A DNA stretch of 64,000 bases from JAWVFK01 sp033856175. Lineage in GTDB: Bacteria; Actinomycetota; Thermoleophilia; Solirubrobacterales; 70-9. Made by a program: the position numbers and the translations under genes. The DNA lies in assembly GCA_033856175.1 (NCBI GenBank), contig JAWVFK010000015.1:38885-102884 (forward strand), read 5' to 3'. The notes beneath the pieces are model-generated. The model was not told the DNA's origin. It made no database searches and saw nothing but the letters and a program-made list of their open reading frames with translations. Numbering within the stretch: position 1 is the stretch's first letter; every line of letters begins with the position of its first letter. This document shows, piece by piece, positions 1 to 7,894 of this stretch.

Positions 1-425
1 TGAGCCGCTCGGGCCGCGAGCGCGGCTCGTTCGACTACCTGCCGACCGTCTGCTGCGCGATCGACGACGACGAGGATCGGGCGCGCGAGGTGGCCCGGCG
101 GACAATCGCCTTCTACGCCACCGTTCGCACCTACGCGCCGCTCTGGGACATGCACGGCTTCGGCGCCCAGGCGCTCGCCGTCGGCGACGCCTTTCGCAGC
201 GGCGACCTGGCGTCGATGCCGGGCCACGTCAGCGACGAGATGGTCGACACCTACACCGCGGCCGGCCCGCTCGACAAGGTCCGCGCCCGCGTCGTCGAGA
301 CCGCCGAGCGCGGCGACGGCCTCTTCCTGACACCGCCGACCTACTTCATCGACCCCGCCGAGATCGCCGAGTACCAGCGCCGGATCGTCGAGGCCTTCGG
401 GCCGGGCAGCGCCGCCCGGCTCTGA
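1..425 (+). CDS. LLM-class (luciferase-like) flavin/F420 oxidoreductase, C-terminal part
   Basis: The reading frame enters from the left edge (codons begin at position 3) and ends at TGA 423-425, so only about 140 C-terminal residues are visible. The stretch DYLPTVCCAIDDD, the segment YAPLWDMHGFG and the ending IVEAFGPGS resemble the C-terminal part of bacterial luciferase-like monooxygenases (LLM class). These are TIM-barrel enzymes that use FMN or coenzyme F420, and actinobacteria have many. The first GTG in view (90) is internal, because the upstream codons continue the same protein. The substrate cannot be inferred. It converges on the MBL hydrolase gene with only a few bases between the stops. 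Confidence 0.75.
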   Translation, partial: SRSGRERGSFDYLPTVCCAIDDDEDRAREVARRTIAFYATVRTYAPLWDMHGFGAQALAVGDAFRSGDLASMPGHVSDEMVDTYTAAGPLDKVRARVVETAERGDGLFLTPPTYFIDPAEIAEYQRRIVEAFGPGSAARL

Positions 426-429
426 CCGG

Positions 430-1098
430 CTAGACCGGCAGCTTCTCGACGAACTCGACGAACTTGCGCGGGTCGCGCAGCGGTGCGCCGTGGCCGAAGC
501 AGGCGAGCTTCGGCTCCAGCGCCGCGAGCTTGCGCGCCGACTCGCGGTTGCGGGCCGGGTCTGGGGTGAGGAAGCTCTTCGGCTCGTGCAGGCCGGGGAA
601 GGCGGTCAGCTGGTCCATGTTCGTCAGCACGTCGCCGAGGATCAGGACGCCGTCGGACTCGCGCCAGAAGGCGACGTGGCCGGCGGAGTGGCCGGGCACG
701 TCGAGGACCTCGAAGCCGGCGACCTCGTCGCCCTCCGCGAGGTGGCGGCTGACCGGATGGCCGGGGCCGGTGAAGATCTTGACGAAGAAGCGCGCCATCG
801 GATGGGCGGGCTGGCGCTGGCGGATCAGGTCCGGGTCCTCGGCGGCGTCGGCGTCCTTCTCGCTGCACCAGAGCGGGATGCCGAGCGCCTCGCAGACCTC
901 GTGGCTGGCGCCCTGGTGGTCGGGGTGCGAGTGGGTCAGTGCGTGTGCCTTGACCTCGTGGCCCTCGAGCTCGCTGAGGATGCGCTTGCCCGAGTGACGG
1001 GTGGCGGCGTCGATCAGGACGTCGCCGATCAGGTAGGCGTTGATCCAGTTCGGCGGCCGCAGGCCGAGCTGCCAGACGTCGGGTGCCAGCTCCTTCAC
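430..1098 (-). CDS. MBL-fold metallo-hydrolase
   Basis: A 222-residue protein of the metallo-beta-lactamase fold. The zinc-binding signature LTHSHPDHQG places the HxHxDH motif at about residues 56-61. A later VPGHSAGH (third metal His), ILGDVLTN (bridging Asp) and CFGHGAP (last His) complete the usual five-motif pattern. Size and motif order match glyoxalase-II-like or quorum-lactonase-like hydrolases, but nothing visible fixes the substrate. The ATG start is followed by the typical N-terminus (KELAPDVWQLGLRPPNWINAY). It is monocistronic in appearance and convergent with the oxidoreductase to its left. Confidence 0.85.
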   Translation of the reverse strand: MKELAPDVWQLGLRPPNWINAYLIGDVLIDAATRHSGKRILSELEGHEVKAHALTHSHPDHQGASHEVCEALGIPLWCSEKDADAAEDPDLIRQRQPAHPMARFFVKIFTGPGHPVSRHLAEGDEVAGFEVLDVPGHSAGHVAFWRESDGVLILGDVLTNMDQLTAFPGLHEPKSFLTPDPARNRESARKLAALEPKLACFGHGAPLRDPRKFVEFVEKLPV

Positions 1099-1188
1099 AG
1101 CGCCAACCTACCGCTCTGCGCACCCCGTGGTCCCTTTCTTTGATCGATGTCAGCGATAAAAAGGACCACGCCCGAGGTCATGACCGGA

Positions 1189-1992
1189 TCAGGCCTCGAG
1201 CGTGCCGCCGACGAACTGGACCATGCCTGAGAGCCGCTGGTGCACCGCGGTGAAGCCGCGCTCGCGCAGCGCCTCGACGACCTCGTCCTGCTCGAAGAGC
1301 TTGATGCCGCTGCTGCGCTCGATCAGCGGTCGCAGCGCCGGGTGGGTGAGCTGGCGGCGGACCGAGGCCATGATCGAGACCCGGCCCCCCGGCCGCAGCA
1401 CACGGGCGAACTCGTCGAGGGCGCCGAAGGGGTCGGCGAACAGGTGCAGGGCGGCGAAGCAGCAGAGGGCGTCGAAGGAGTCGTCGACGAACGGCAGTGA
1501 GGAGGCGTCGCCGTGAACCAGCGCCATGTTGGCGAGCCGCGAGCGGACGAGGTCGATGACGCCGCGCTCGAGCATCGGCCGCGAAGCGTCGATGCCGACG
1601 GCGAGGCCCTCCGGGCCGACCGCGCGGGCGAACTCGCGAGTGAAGTTGCCGGGGCCGCAGGCGACGTCGAGGACGGCGTCGCCGGGAGTCAGGCCGAGCA
1701 TCAGGCGAGCAATGCGGATCTCCTCCTCCATGCCCGGGCCGGTGACGCCCTTGGCGATCCGGCTCAGCGCCGGCCGCCACCAGCGCTCGTAGATCTGCGG
1801 TACGAGCCGGCTCGTCATCAGGTCCTGGACCGGCCCCGTAGAGGCCAGGTTCGCCGGCAGCAGGTCGATGTAGCCGGCGCGGGCGGCGGTCTCGCCGCCG
1901 CGATCGCGGTGCTCCGGGCGCAGGATCGCCCGGACGCGCTCGAGCGCCGGCCGCGGAGCGCCCGATTCAGATGACTTAGTGGCTCGGGCCAA
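1189..1992 (-). CDS. Class I SAM-dependent methyltransferase
   Basis: 267 residues with a Rossmann-type methyltransferase core. Motif I VLDVACGPGNFTREF lies at about residues 108-122. The acidic ribose-binding region follows (VGIDAS), then GDASSLPFVDDSFDAL (motif II/III) and FARVLRPGGRVSIMAS (post-motif III). The family is the Methyltransf_11 type used on small molecules, quinones or lipids. The acceptor is unknown. The gene start overlaps the end of the small upstream gene by 17 bases, which suggests co-transcription and translational coupling. Confidence 0.85.
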   Translation of the reverse strand: MARATKSSESGAPRPALERVRAILRPEHRDRGGETAARAGYIDLLPANLASTGPVQDLMTSRLVPQIYERWWRPALSRIAKGVTGPGMEEEIRIARLMLGLTPGDAVLDVACGPGNFTREFARAVGPEGLAVGIDASRPMLERGVIDLVRSRLANMALVHGDASSLPFVDDSFDALCCFAALHLFADPFGALDEFARVLRPGGRVSIMASVRRQLTHPALRPLIERSSGIKLFEQDEVVEALRERGFTAVHQRLSGMVQFVGGTLEA

Positions 1993-2221
1993 TGCCCCGC
2001 GGTTCGCCGCTGTGCTGAGCCAGGCCGCTGAGCTCTTCGATTGCCCGCTCGCCCTCGACCCGCGCCGGGTGGCCTTCCGCCAGCGGCGCGATCAGCCGCC
2101 GCACCCGCTCGCGGATCTGCAGCGCGAAGTGCGGAGTCGCCGGGCCGACGAGGTCGCGGATGTCGTTGACGGTCGGCTCGCGACCTGACTGCAACCGCTC
2201 GGGGCTTTCCTGCTGGCTCAT
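1976..2221 (-). CDS. Small hypothetical protein, coupled to the methyltransferase
   Basis: An 81-residue polar protein without a signal peptide or membrane segment. It contains a predicted helical middle (RDLVGPATPHFALQIRERVRRLIAPL) rich in charged residues. I do not recognise a family. It is supported as a gene by its position: its 3' end overlaps the methyltransferase start by 17 bases in a compatible operon arrangement, and it begins just after the wall-protein gene upstream. It could be a regulator or partner of the methyltransferase, but this is inference. Confidence 0.5.
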   Translation of the reverse strand: MSQQESPERLQSGREPTVNDIRDLVGPATPHFALQIRERVRRLIAPLAEGHPARVEGERAIEELSGLAQHSGEPRGIGPSH

Positions 2222-2231
2222 CGCGGCGATG

Positions 2232-3533
2232 CTAGTGCTTCGCCGGCTTGCCCTTGGCGGTGGCCTTCGCCGTCGGCTTTGGCTGCGGCTTGGGCTTCGG
2301 CGCTGGCACCTGCGTTGGCGCCCGCGTCTGGCCGACCTGGGTCAGCTCGAGCAGCCCGTCGATCTGGCTCTGCATCGCCAGGCCGATCGCCGCGGCGTCG
2401 CCGATCAGCCAGGCGTGGTTGTAGAAGGCGCGGGTCGGGTCGCTCTCATAGCCGGGCTTTATGTCGAGCAGGTAGGTGCGCAGCAGCAGTGGCAGCTTGG
2501 CCGCGCTGTCGGTCAGCAGCAGCGGCCCGTACTTACCGCTGGCCGAGAGCGGCGAGGCTGCGGCGGCGTCCATCGGCCGGGCGGCGTTGGCGATGACGAG
2601 CCCGTGGCCGGGGTCGTTGATGTTCCAGCCGAAGGTGCCGTCCTGGAACTTGGCGAGGGCGATCGCCGTCGCCACCGGATCGGGCCCGGCGACCCGCTTC
2701 AGCGTCGGCACGAGCTTGCGCAGCTGGCGGAATGCGGCCGGCGAGATCGCCGTCTCCGGGCCGAGGGCATAGGCCGGGACGCCGCGGTGGCGCTTTAGCG
2801 CGGCGGCGGTCGCCTGCGGCACGCTGCCGCGCCTGGTGAAGAAGATCGGATCGCCGGAGCGCGCCGCCCAGGCCGCCGCCGGCATCGCGTAGGCGGGGTC
2901 GTCCTCACTGGCGATCAGCAGATGGGCAGGCTCGGGTGCGCTGGCGAGGCGGCCGCGGAGGCGGTCGATCGCCACCGCCGTGGCCGCCGGGTCGGCCCCC
3001 GGGACGTTGACGCCGCGTAGCCCGCCGGGCGTCGTGGCGCCGGCGATCGCGAACACCTGGGCGCGATCGCTGGCGTCGCCGCCCGCCGGCTGGAGGACGT
3101 CGAGCGCGTCGGCGGTGGGGGAGGGAAGATCACCGCCGCCGCTCGCCGCGATCAGCAGCGGCGCCCGCAGCGGTGGTGCCATCAATACCGCCGCGGCGAG
3201 GCCGGCCTGCCAGTTGCCATCGGGCACCAGAGCGACGGCCTGGGGGCGCTGGTCGACACCCGGGAAGACGGCGAGCGCCGCTGCCGCGGCGTTGCTCGCC
3301 GCGTCGCGGCCGCCGATCCGCGTCGTGTCCTTGGTCGCAAAGGCCGGGAAGCCGAGGCTCTCGCTGGTCTTGGCCTGGCTGCTGGAGCTGCTCGGGGCAG
3401 CCGCCGGCGGCGTCTGGGCGATGCGCGGGGCGCTGGAGTCGCCGCCGGAGGGATCGAGGGCGATGAAGGCCACGATCGCGACCCCCAGGGCCGCCGCCGC
3501 GATCGCAAACCAGGTCTTCGGCGTGAGCTGCAC
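2232..3533 (-). CDS. Membrane-anchored CWB2-like (cell wall binding repeat 2-like) surface protein
   Basis: 433 residues. An N-terminal transmembrane or signal-anchor helix (about 9-27, FAIAAAALGVAIVAFIAL) is followed by a Pro/Ser linker and an extracellular region. That region has repeated Ala-rich Rossmann-like units of the type GRDAASNAAAAALAVFPG, AGLAAAVLMAPPLRAPLLIAA and DPVATAIALAKFQDG. These resemble cell wall binding repeat 2 domains (PF04122-type), which attach proteins to wall polymers. The C-terminus is a basic Pro/Lys/Ala-rich tail (from about residue 405), also consistent with wall interaction. The repeat assignment is by pattern and moderately sure. It is transcribed toward the small gene and methyltransferase, so it may lead that operon. 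Confidence 0.6.
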   Translation of the reverse strand: MQLTPKTWFAIAAAALGVAIVAFIALDPSGGDSSAPRIAQTPPAAAPSSSSSQAKTSESLGFPAFATKDTTRIGGRDAASNAAAAALAVFPGVDQRPQAVALVPDGNWQAGLAAAVLMAPPLRAPLLIAASGGGDLPSPTADALDVLQPAGGDASDRAQVFAIAGATTPGGLRGVNVPGADPAATAVAIDRLRGRLASAPEPAHLLIASEDDPAYAMPAAAWAARSGDPIFFTRRGSVPQATAAALKRHRGVPAYALGPETAISPAAFRQLRKLVPTLKRVAGPDPVATAIALAKFQDGTFGWNINDPGHGLVIANAARPMDAAAASPLSASGKYGPLLLTDSAAKLPLLLRTYLLDIKPGYESDPTRAFYNHAWLIGDAAAIGLAMQSQIDGLLELTQVGQTRAPTQVPAPKPKPQPKPTAKATAKGKPAKH

Positions 3534-3575
3534 GCCCGGAAACCTAAGCGATGGCTTCCGCAGGACCGCCTTGTA

Positions 3576-3597
3576 GACTGGTTGACTGACCAGTCAA
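3576..3597. promoter_or_regulatory. Overlapping inverted repeats, probable TetR-type operator
   Basis: Two interleaved palindromes are visible: TTGACTG-AC-CAGTCAA (3582-3597, 7-bp arms) and GACTGGT-N6-ACCAGTC (3576-3582 / 3589-3595, 7-bp arms). They sit 40-60 bases before the acyl-CoA dehydrogenase start, in the divergent gap with the wall-protein gene. Short-spacer dyads of this form are typical of TetR/FadR-like repressors of fatty-acid catabolism in actinobacteria. The regulator itself is not in the window. Confidence 0.6.
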
Positions 3598-3636
3598 TCG
3601 GTTTTCCACTGAGCAGCCCGGGAGGTTCTCGCCAGC

Positions 3637-4923
3637 ATGGATTTCGCCCTCAGCCAAGAGCACAAGGACTTCAAGGCCCAGTGCCGGAAGTTCGCCACCG
3701 ACGTCATTCGCCCCGTCGCCGCCAAGCACGACGCCGACGAGAGCACGCCGTGGGAGGCGATCAAGGAGGCGCGCAAGCAGGGCCTTCAGGGCCTCGAGCA
3801 CATCCAGCGCATGGGCTCCGACCCCGACGGGCAGCTCTCCGTCATCTACGCCGAGGAGCTCCACTGGGGCTGCGCCGGAATCGCCCTGGCGATCCAGGGC
3901 TCGAGCCTCGCCGCCGCCGGCATCGCCGCCTCGGGCACGCCCGAGCAGATCGCCCGCTGGGTGCCCGAGTGCTTCGGCAGCGAAGAGGAGATCAAGCTCG
4001 GCGCCTACGCCGTGACCGAGCCCCAGGCCGGCTCCGACGTCAAGAGCCTGCGGACGACGGCCAAGCGCGACGGTGACGAGTGGGTGCTCAACGGCACCAA
4101 GATCTTCATCACCAACGGCGGCATCGCCGACGTAACGGTCGTCGTCGCGACGGTCGACCCCGAGCTCGGCCACCGCGGCCAGGCCTCGTTCGTCATCCCC
4201 AAGGAGATGCCCGGCCTGCTCCAGGGCAAGAAGGAGTCCAAGCTCGGCATCCGCGCCTCGCACACGGCCGAGGTCGTGCTCGAGGAGTGCCGGATCCCGC
4301 TCGACTACCTGCTCGGCGGCATGGACAAGCTCGAGCGCAAGCTCGAGCGGGCGCGCTCGGGCCAGAAGTCAGGCCCCTCCAATGCCCTCGCCACCTTCGA
4401 GATCACGCGGCCGCTGGTCGGCGCCTCGGCTCTCGGCATCGCCCAGGCGGCGTATGAGTGGACGCTCGAGTACCTCGAGACGCAGTCGATGGACGGCGTC
4501 CCGGCGCTCCAGCAGCAGGGCATCCAGCAGACGCTCGCCGACGTCGCCACCGAGATCGACGCGGCGCGGCTGCTGGTCCAGCGCGCCGCCTGGATGGGCC
4601 GCAACGGCGTGCCGATGACCGCCGGCCAGGGCTCGATGTCGAAGCTCAAGGCCGGCGACGTGACGATGTGGGCGACGACGGTGCTGATGGACCTCGTCGG
4701 CCCCTTCGCCCAGTCGAGCGAGTGCCCGCTGGAGAAGTGGTACCGCGACGCCAAGATCTACCAGATCTTCGAGGGCACGGCCCAGGTTCAGCGCCTGGTC
4801 ATCTCGCGCCTGCAGGCCCAGGACTACCTCGGCAAGCTGCGTGAGGCGGCGGCGATCGCCGCCGAAGCGCCGGCCAACGGCACCGCCGAGGCGGCGGCCG
4901 AGAAGGTCGCCGCGCTCGCCTGA
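3637..4923 (+). CDS. Acyl-CoA dehydrogenase family protein
   Basis: 428 residues, slightly longer than the usual 380-400. The family signatures are present: AYAVTEPQAGSDVKSL (first signature, FAD/substrate binding, about 125-140), KIFITNGGIAD (about 155-165) and YQIFEGTAQVQRLVISR near the C-terminus, with the Glu expected to act as catalytic base. The enzyme should catalyse FAD-dependent alpha,beta-desaturation of an acyl-CoA and feed electrons to ETF. The ATG at 3637 is preceded by GGGAGG. An insertion of about 25 basic residues (KLERKLERARSGQKSGPSNA) after the middle domain explains the extra length. A palindromic operator lies directly upstream. Confidence 0.92.
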   Translation: MDFALSQEHKDFKAQCRKFATDVIRPVAAKHDADESTPWEAIKEARKQGLQGLEHIQRMGSDPDGQLSVIYAEELHWGCAGIALAIQGSSLAAAGIAASGTPEQIARWVPECFGSEEEIKLGAYAVTEPQAGSDVKSLRTTAKRDGDEWVLNGTKIFITNGGIADVTVVVATVDPELGHRGQASFVIPKEMPGLLQGKKESKLGIRASHTAEVVLEECRIPLDYLLGGMDKLERKLERARSGQKSGPSNALATFEITRPLVGASALGIAQAAYEWTLEYLETQSMDGVPALQQQGIQQTLADVATEIDAARLLVQRAAWMGRNGVPMTAGQGSMSKLKAGDVTMWATTVLMDLVGPFAQSSECPLEKWYRDAKIYQIFEGTAQVQRLVISRLQAQDYLGKLREAAAIAAEAPANGTAEAAAEKVAALA

Positions 4924-4933
4924 GGGTCGCCGC

Positions 4934-4953
4934 CGCCGGCTCTCTCGCCGGCG
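4934..4953 (+). terminator. Candidate hairpin terminator after acyl-CoA dehydrogenase
   Basis: CGCCGGC (4934-4940), loop TCTCTC, GCCGGCG (4947-4953) forms a perfect 7-bp stem 11 bases after the stop. There is no U-tract, which is common in high-GC actinobacteria. Confidence 0.45.
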
Positions 4954-4989
4954 TCCAGTTGTGCGTCGGGATACCAGGCACGAGACCGC

Positions 4990-5022
4990 TTTTGCCTGCA
5001 GCTACGGTTGCAGGCGGCAAAA
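4990..5022. other. Unexplained compound hairpin in the acyl-CoA dehydrogenase / M23 gap
   Basis: GCCTGCA (4994-5000) pairs with TGCAGGC (5009-5015), and the flanking TTTT (4990-4993) can extend the stem with AAAA (5019-5022) past a bulge. It lies about 80 bases upstream of the M23 peptidase start. It does not match any riboswitch I know and could be a second terminator arm or a leader structure. Confidence 0.35.
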
Positions 5023-5100
5023 AGACCCGTTGCTAGCCTGAGCGAGGCCGTTTTTCCGTCAGGCAGGGGCGGACGCCCGCACGGCGAAGGCCCCTAGAGC

Positions 5101-6357
5101 ATGGCCCAGGCGCCGCACAGGCGCCGGGCCGCTGCGGCTACAGACATGGATCCGAGCATTCGCCACCAGGCACGAATGCCCGCCAGCTGGCGGGTTCTCA
5201 GCGCGTTCTTCGCTGTTCTGGCGGCGACGGTGCTCTGCGCCACGGCGCAGCGCTCCTCGGCCGCCGTCGACCTCCAAACCCAGCTCTCCCAGAAGCAGTC
5301 GAAGATCGCCGCGAACAAGAAGAAGGCGGGTGTGCTCTCGACGACGATCGCCCATCTGAGCACCCGGGTCCATGACCTGACTCAACGCGTTGCCACTCTC
5401 CGCAACCGCGAGGCCGCCGTTCAGGACGAACTCGACCGCAAGCAGGCCGAGCTGAAGACGGCACGCGTCGAGCTGCGCCGGGCCAAGCTCCATCTGAAGG
5501 AGCTGAAGGCGCGCCTGCGACGCTCGATCGGCGTCCTCGAGCAGCGGCTTGTCGCGATCTACGAGTCCAGCAGCCCCGACGTGCTGACCGTGATCCTGCA
5601 GGCAAACGGCTTCCAGGACCTGCTCGAGCGAACTGAGTACCTCAACCGGATCCAGGAGGGCGATTCGGCCCTCGTCGCCCGCGTCCGCGACCTGCGCAAC
5701 CAGACGCAGCAGGCGGTCGACCATCTCGCCAGCGTCGAGTCTCAGATCCACAAGGCGCGCGATGCGATTGCCGCTCAGCGGGCGGCCCTTGCGGCGACGC
5801 GCGGCTCGCTGCAGAGCCAGCAAGGGGCGCTCGCCTCGGCCCGCAGCCATCAGCAGGGGGCGCTGGCCTCGATCAACAAGCAGACCGACAAGCTCGAGAA
5901 GGAGGCCAGCGAGATCTCCGGCGCGCTGATGGCCCAGCTGAGCGCCGGCGGCTCGACGCTGCCCGCCGGGCCGATCAAGGGAGCGGGGAGCGGCTTCATC
6001 TGGCCGGTCAACGGCCCCGTGGTCTCGGGCTTTGGCTGGCGCTTCGGCGGCCGCGAGTTCCACCGCGGCATCGACATCGCCGTCGGCACCGGCACGCCGA
6101 TCCGCGCTGCCAAGGGCGGGCTGGTCGTCCAGGCCGGGCCTTACGATGGCTACGGCAACTTCACCTGCATCAACCACGGCGGCGGGCTCGGCACCTGCTA
6201 CGCACACCAGCAGAGCTTTGCCGTCTCGACGGGCCAGTCGGTCAAGCAGGGCCAGGTCATCGGCTACTCGGACTGCACCGGCTACTGCTTCGGGCCGCAT
6301 GTGCACTTCGAGGTCCGGGTCAACGGCACTGCCGTCGATCCGATGGGATACCTGTAG
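5101..6357 (+). CDS. Secreted M23 peptidoglycan endopeptidase with N-terminal coiled coil (EnvC/NlpD-like)
   Basis: 418 residues. A signal peptide or anchor (about 30-55, WRVLSAFFAVLAATVLCATA) precedes a long Lys/Glu/Gln-rich coiled coil (about 58-270). A C-terminal LytM/M23 domain follows. The metal ligands are visible in REFHRGIDIAVGTGTP (HxxxD) and FGPHVHFEV (HxH). Such proteins cut peptide cross-links in peptidoglycan during division or growth; the coiled coil usually mediates regulation or FtsEX-type activation. ATG 5101 is used because GAAGG lies about 11 bases upstream; ATG 5146 or 5176 are possible and would give a more typical signal peptide. Confidence 0.88.
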   Translation: MAQAPHRRRAAAATDMDPSIRHQARMPASWRVLSAFFAVLAATVLCATAQRSSAAVDLQTQLSQKQSKIAANKKKAGVLSTTIAHLSTRVHDLTQRVATLRNREAAVQDELDRKQAELKTARVELRRAKLHLKELKARLRRSIGVLEQRLVAIYESSSPDVLTVILQANGFQDLLERTEYLNRIQEGDSALVARVRDLRNQTQQAVDHLASVESQIHKARDAIAAQRAALAATRGSLQSQQGALASARSHQQGALASINKQTDKLEKEASEISGALMAQLSAGGSTLPAGPIKGAGSGFIWPVNGPVVSGFGWRFGGREFHRGIDIAVGTGTPIRAAKGGLVVQAGPYDGYGNFTCINHGGGLGTCYAHQQSFAVSTGQSVKQGQVIGYSDCTGYCFGPHVHFEVRVNGTAVDPMGYL

Positions 6358-6493
6358 GCCTCTCGCCGCGGCTGGTGGCGCGCGGCGACGCCGCGACCGC
6401 TAAACAATCTCTGGGAGGGCTAAAGGATCGGCGCGCCGCGGCCGATACGGCAAACAACCAGTGATTTTTCAAACCCGATTGCGCACTGCCACC

Positions 6494-7126
6494 ATGGACG
6501 CAGGCTCCAGTCGAACATACCTGGCCGGATTCGGGGTCAGCGCGGCCCTGATCGCCGCTGCCGCCACGGCATTTCTCCTCGTTGGAACCTTCGTGGCCTT
6601 TCACGGCTGGCCCAGCCTGTCGGGCAATCCGGGCACTGATTCCACTTTCGTGGGGCAAGCCGGCAAGCAAGCCGGCGGATCCGCGGCGCAGGCCGCGGGA
6701 CTGGCGCTGAGAGGCGCTCCGGCTGCTGTGGCCGGAGCGCCCGCCGGCGCTTCGCCCACTCTGATCGCGATCGCCACAGGCGCCCAGGTGCCGAGCGGCG
6801 GCCCAGGCCCCAACGGACCCGGCCCGAACAATCCGTCGAATCCGCGCCAGCCGCGGCCCAGACCCCGTCCCGGTCCCTCTGGCGGCGGCGCCTCGACCGG
6901 CCTGCTCGGACCGACGGTCAGCGCGGTCGTGGGCGCGACCGAGCCGCTCGATCCGACGCTGCGGACGGTGGGTCAGCTCGTCGGTGGCGTTGGCGGCCCG
7001 GTTGGATCGACCGTCGGCAGCCTGCTCGGCGGCCCAGGGTCGGGCACCAACACAGCTTCAGGCGCGTCTGCAAAGGGCACCCACCGCGGGTTGCTCGGCA
7101 GCCTGCTCGGCCTCACCGGCAACTGA
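6494..7126 (+). CDS. Hypothetical single-pass protein with Gly/Pro-rich extracellular region
   Basis: About 210 residues from ATG 6494 (a GTG at 6461 would add 11 residues). One N-terminal hydrophobic helix (AALIAAAATAFLLVGTFVAF) is followed by a low-complexity Gly/Ala/Pro region with a basic NPRQPRPRPRPGPSGGG stretch. Hydrophobic Gly-Leu motifs come next (STGLLGPTVSAVV, GSLLGGPG, LLGSLLGLTGN). I do not recognise a family. The composition suggests a wall-spanning or surface-exposed protein. It follows the M23 gene on the same strand after about 135 bases. Confidence 0.55.
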   Translation: MDAGSSRTYLAGFGVSAALIAAAATAFLLVGTFVAFHGWPSLSGNPGTDSTFVGQAGKQAGGSAAQAAGLALRGAPAAVAGAPAGASPTLIAIATGAQVPSGGPGPNGPGPNNPSNPRQPRPRPRPGPSGGGASTGLLGPTVSAVVGATEPLDPTLRTVGQLVGGVGGPVGSTVGSLLGGPGSGTNTASGASAKGTHRGLLGSLLGLTGN

Positions 7127-7151
7127 GCCGAGCCTTCGCAAGCCAGCTCGG

Positions 7152-7856
7152 CTAGAGCTGCTGGTCGAGCCAGCGCAGCGCGGAGACCTGAACCTCGGCG
7201 TCGTGCTGGAGCGAGCGATGGTCGCCGCCGGGAACGACGATCAGCTTGCGCGGGTCCGCCGCCCGCGCGTAGAGCTCCTCGGACTGCGTCCAGGGAATCG
7301 AGTCGTCGCCGCGGGCGTGCATGATCAGCAGCGGCTTGGCGCCGATCCGCTCGACCGCGGCGCGGACGTCGTGTGAGGCCAGCCAGGCCTCCAGCGGCTC
7401 GCGCTCGACCCGCATCTCGTACTCGCCCCGGCGCAGGCCCCGCAGCAGCTGCGACTCGGCGGCCGGGCAGATCGCGATCACGCCGGCGACGCCTGGCGAG
7501 GTCGCCGCGTGCAGCGCCAGGTAGCCGCCCATGCTCGACCCGCGCAGCGCGACCCGGCGCTGGTCGACCCCCTCTGTCGTGGCCAGCAGGTCGACCATCA
7601 GCATGACCTCGGCCGTCGCCGTGCCTGAGAGGGCGCCGTCGGAGGAACCGTGGCCGCGGGCGTCGAAGGCCAGCGCCGCCCAGCCGTTGGCCGCGGCAAG
7701 GCGCGAGAAGTCAGCGTGGTTCTCCTTGCGCGAGCCGGCGCCGTGGAGGATGACGATGCCCGGCCAGGGCGGCTCGGAGTCGGGCAGCCAGATCTCGTAG
7801 GCGAGGCCGAGGTGAGCGCCGATCCGCGTCGGCAGGGTGGGGGTGGGATGGCCCAT
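7152..7856 (-). CDS. Alpha/beta-hydrolase (dienelactone-hydrolase/prolyl-oligopeptidase-like)
   Basis: 234 residues with a complete alpha/beta-hydrolase pattern. The oxyanion loop is ILHGAGSRKENH, the nucleophile elbow is LRGSSMGGYLAL (Ser about residue 108), the acid is in MHARGDDSIPW and the His in VVPGGDHRSL. The compact size and the GSSMGG elbow fit the BAAT/DLH/S9-like serine hydrolases. The substrate is unknown. It is convergent with the preceding surface-protein gene (25 bases apart) and divergent from lysA. Confidence 0.8.
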   Translation of the reverse strand: MGHPTPTLPTRIGAHLGLAYEIWLPDSEPPWPGIVILHGAGSRKENHADFSRLAAANGWAALAFDARGHGSSDGALSGTATAEVMLMVDLLATTEGVDQRRVALRGSSMGGYLALHAATSPGVAGVIAICPAAESQLLRGLRRGEYEMRVEREPLEAWLASHDVRAAVERIGAKPLLIMHARGDDSIPWTQSEELYARAADPRKLIVVPGGDHRSLQHDAEVQVSALRWLDQQL

Positions 7857-7894
7857 GCGGGGATTGTCCCCAAACTCGTCAGAATCCTCGGCCC

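Noticed and set aside
5058..5083. Possible seventh GTCAG/CGTA promoter before the M23 gene
   Set aside because: GTCAG is present at 5058-5062, but 17 bases later the sequence is CACG, not CGTA.
4924..5100. c-di-AMP (ydaO-type) riboswitch upstream of the M23 peptidase
   Set aside because: Such riboswitches often precede actinobacterial wall hydrolases, but the conserved ydaO core sequences are not present; only simple hairpins are seen.
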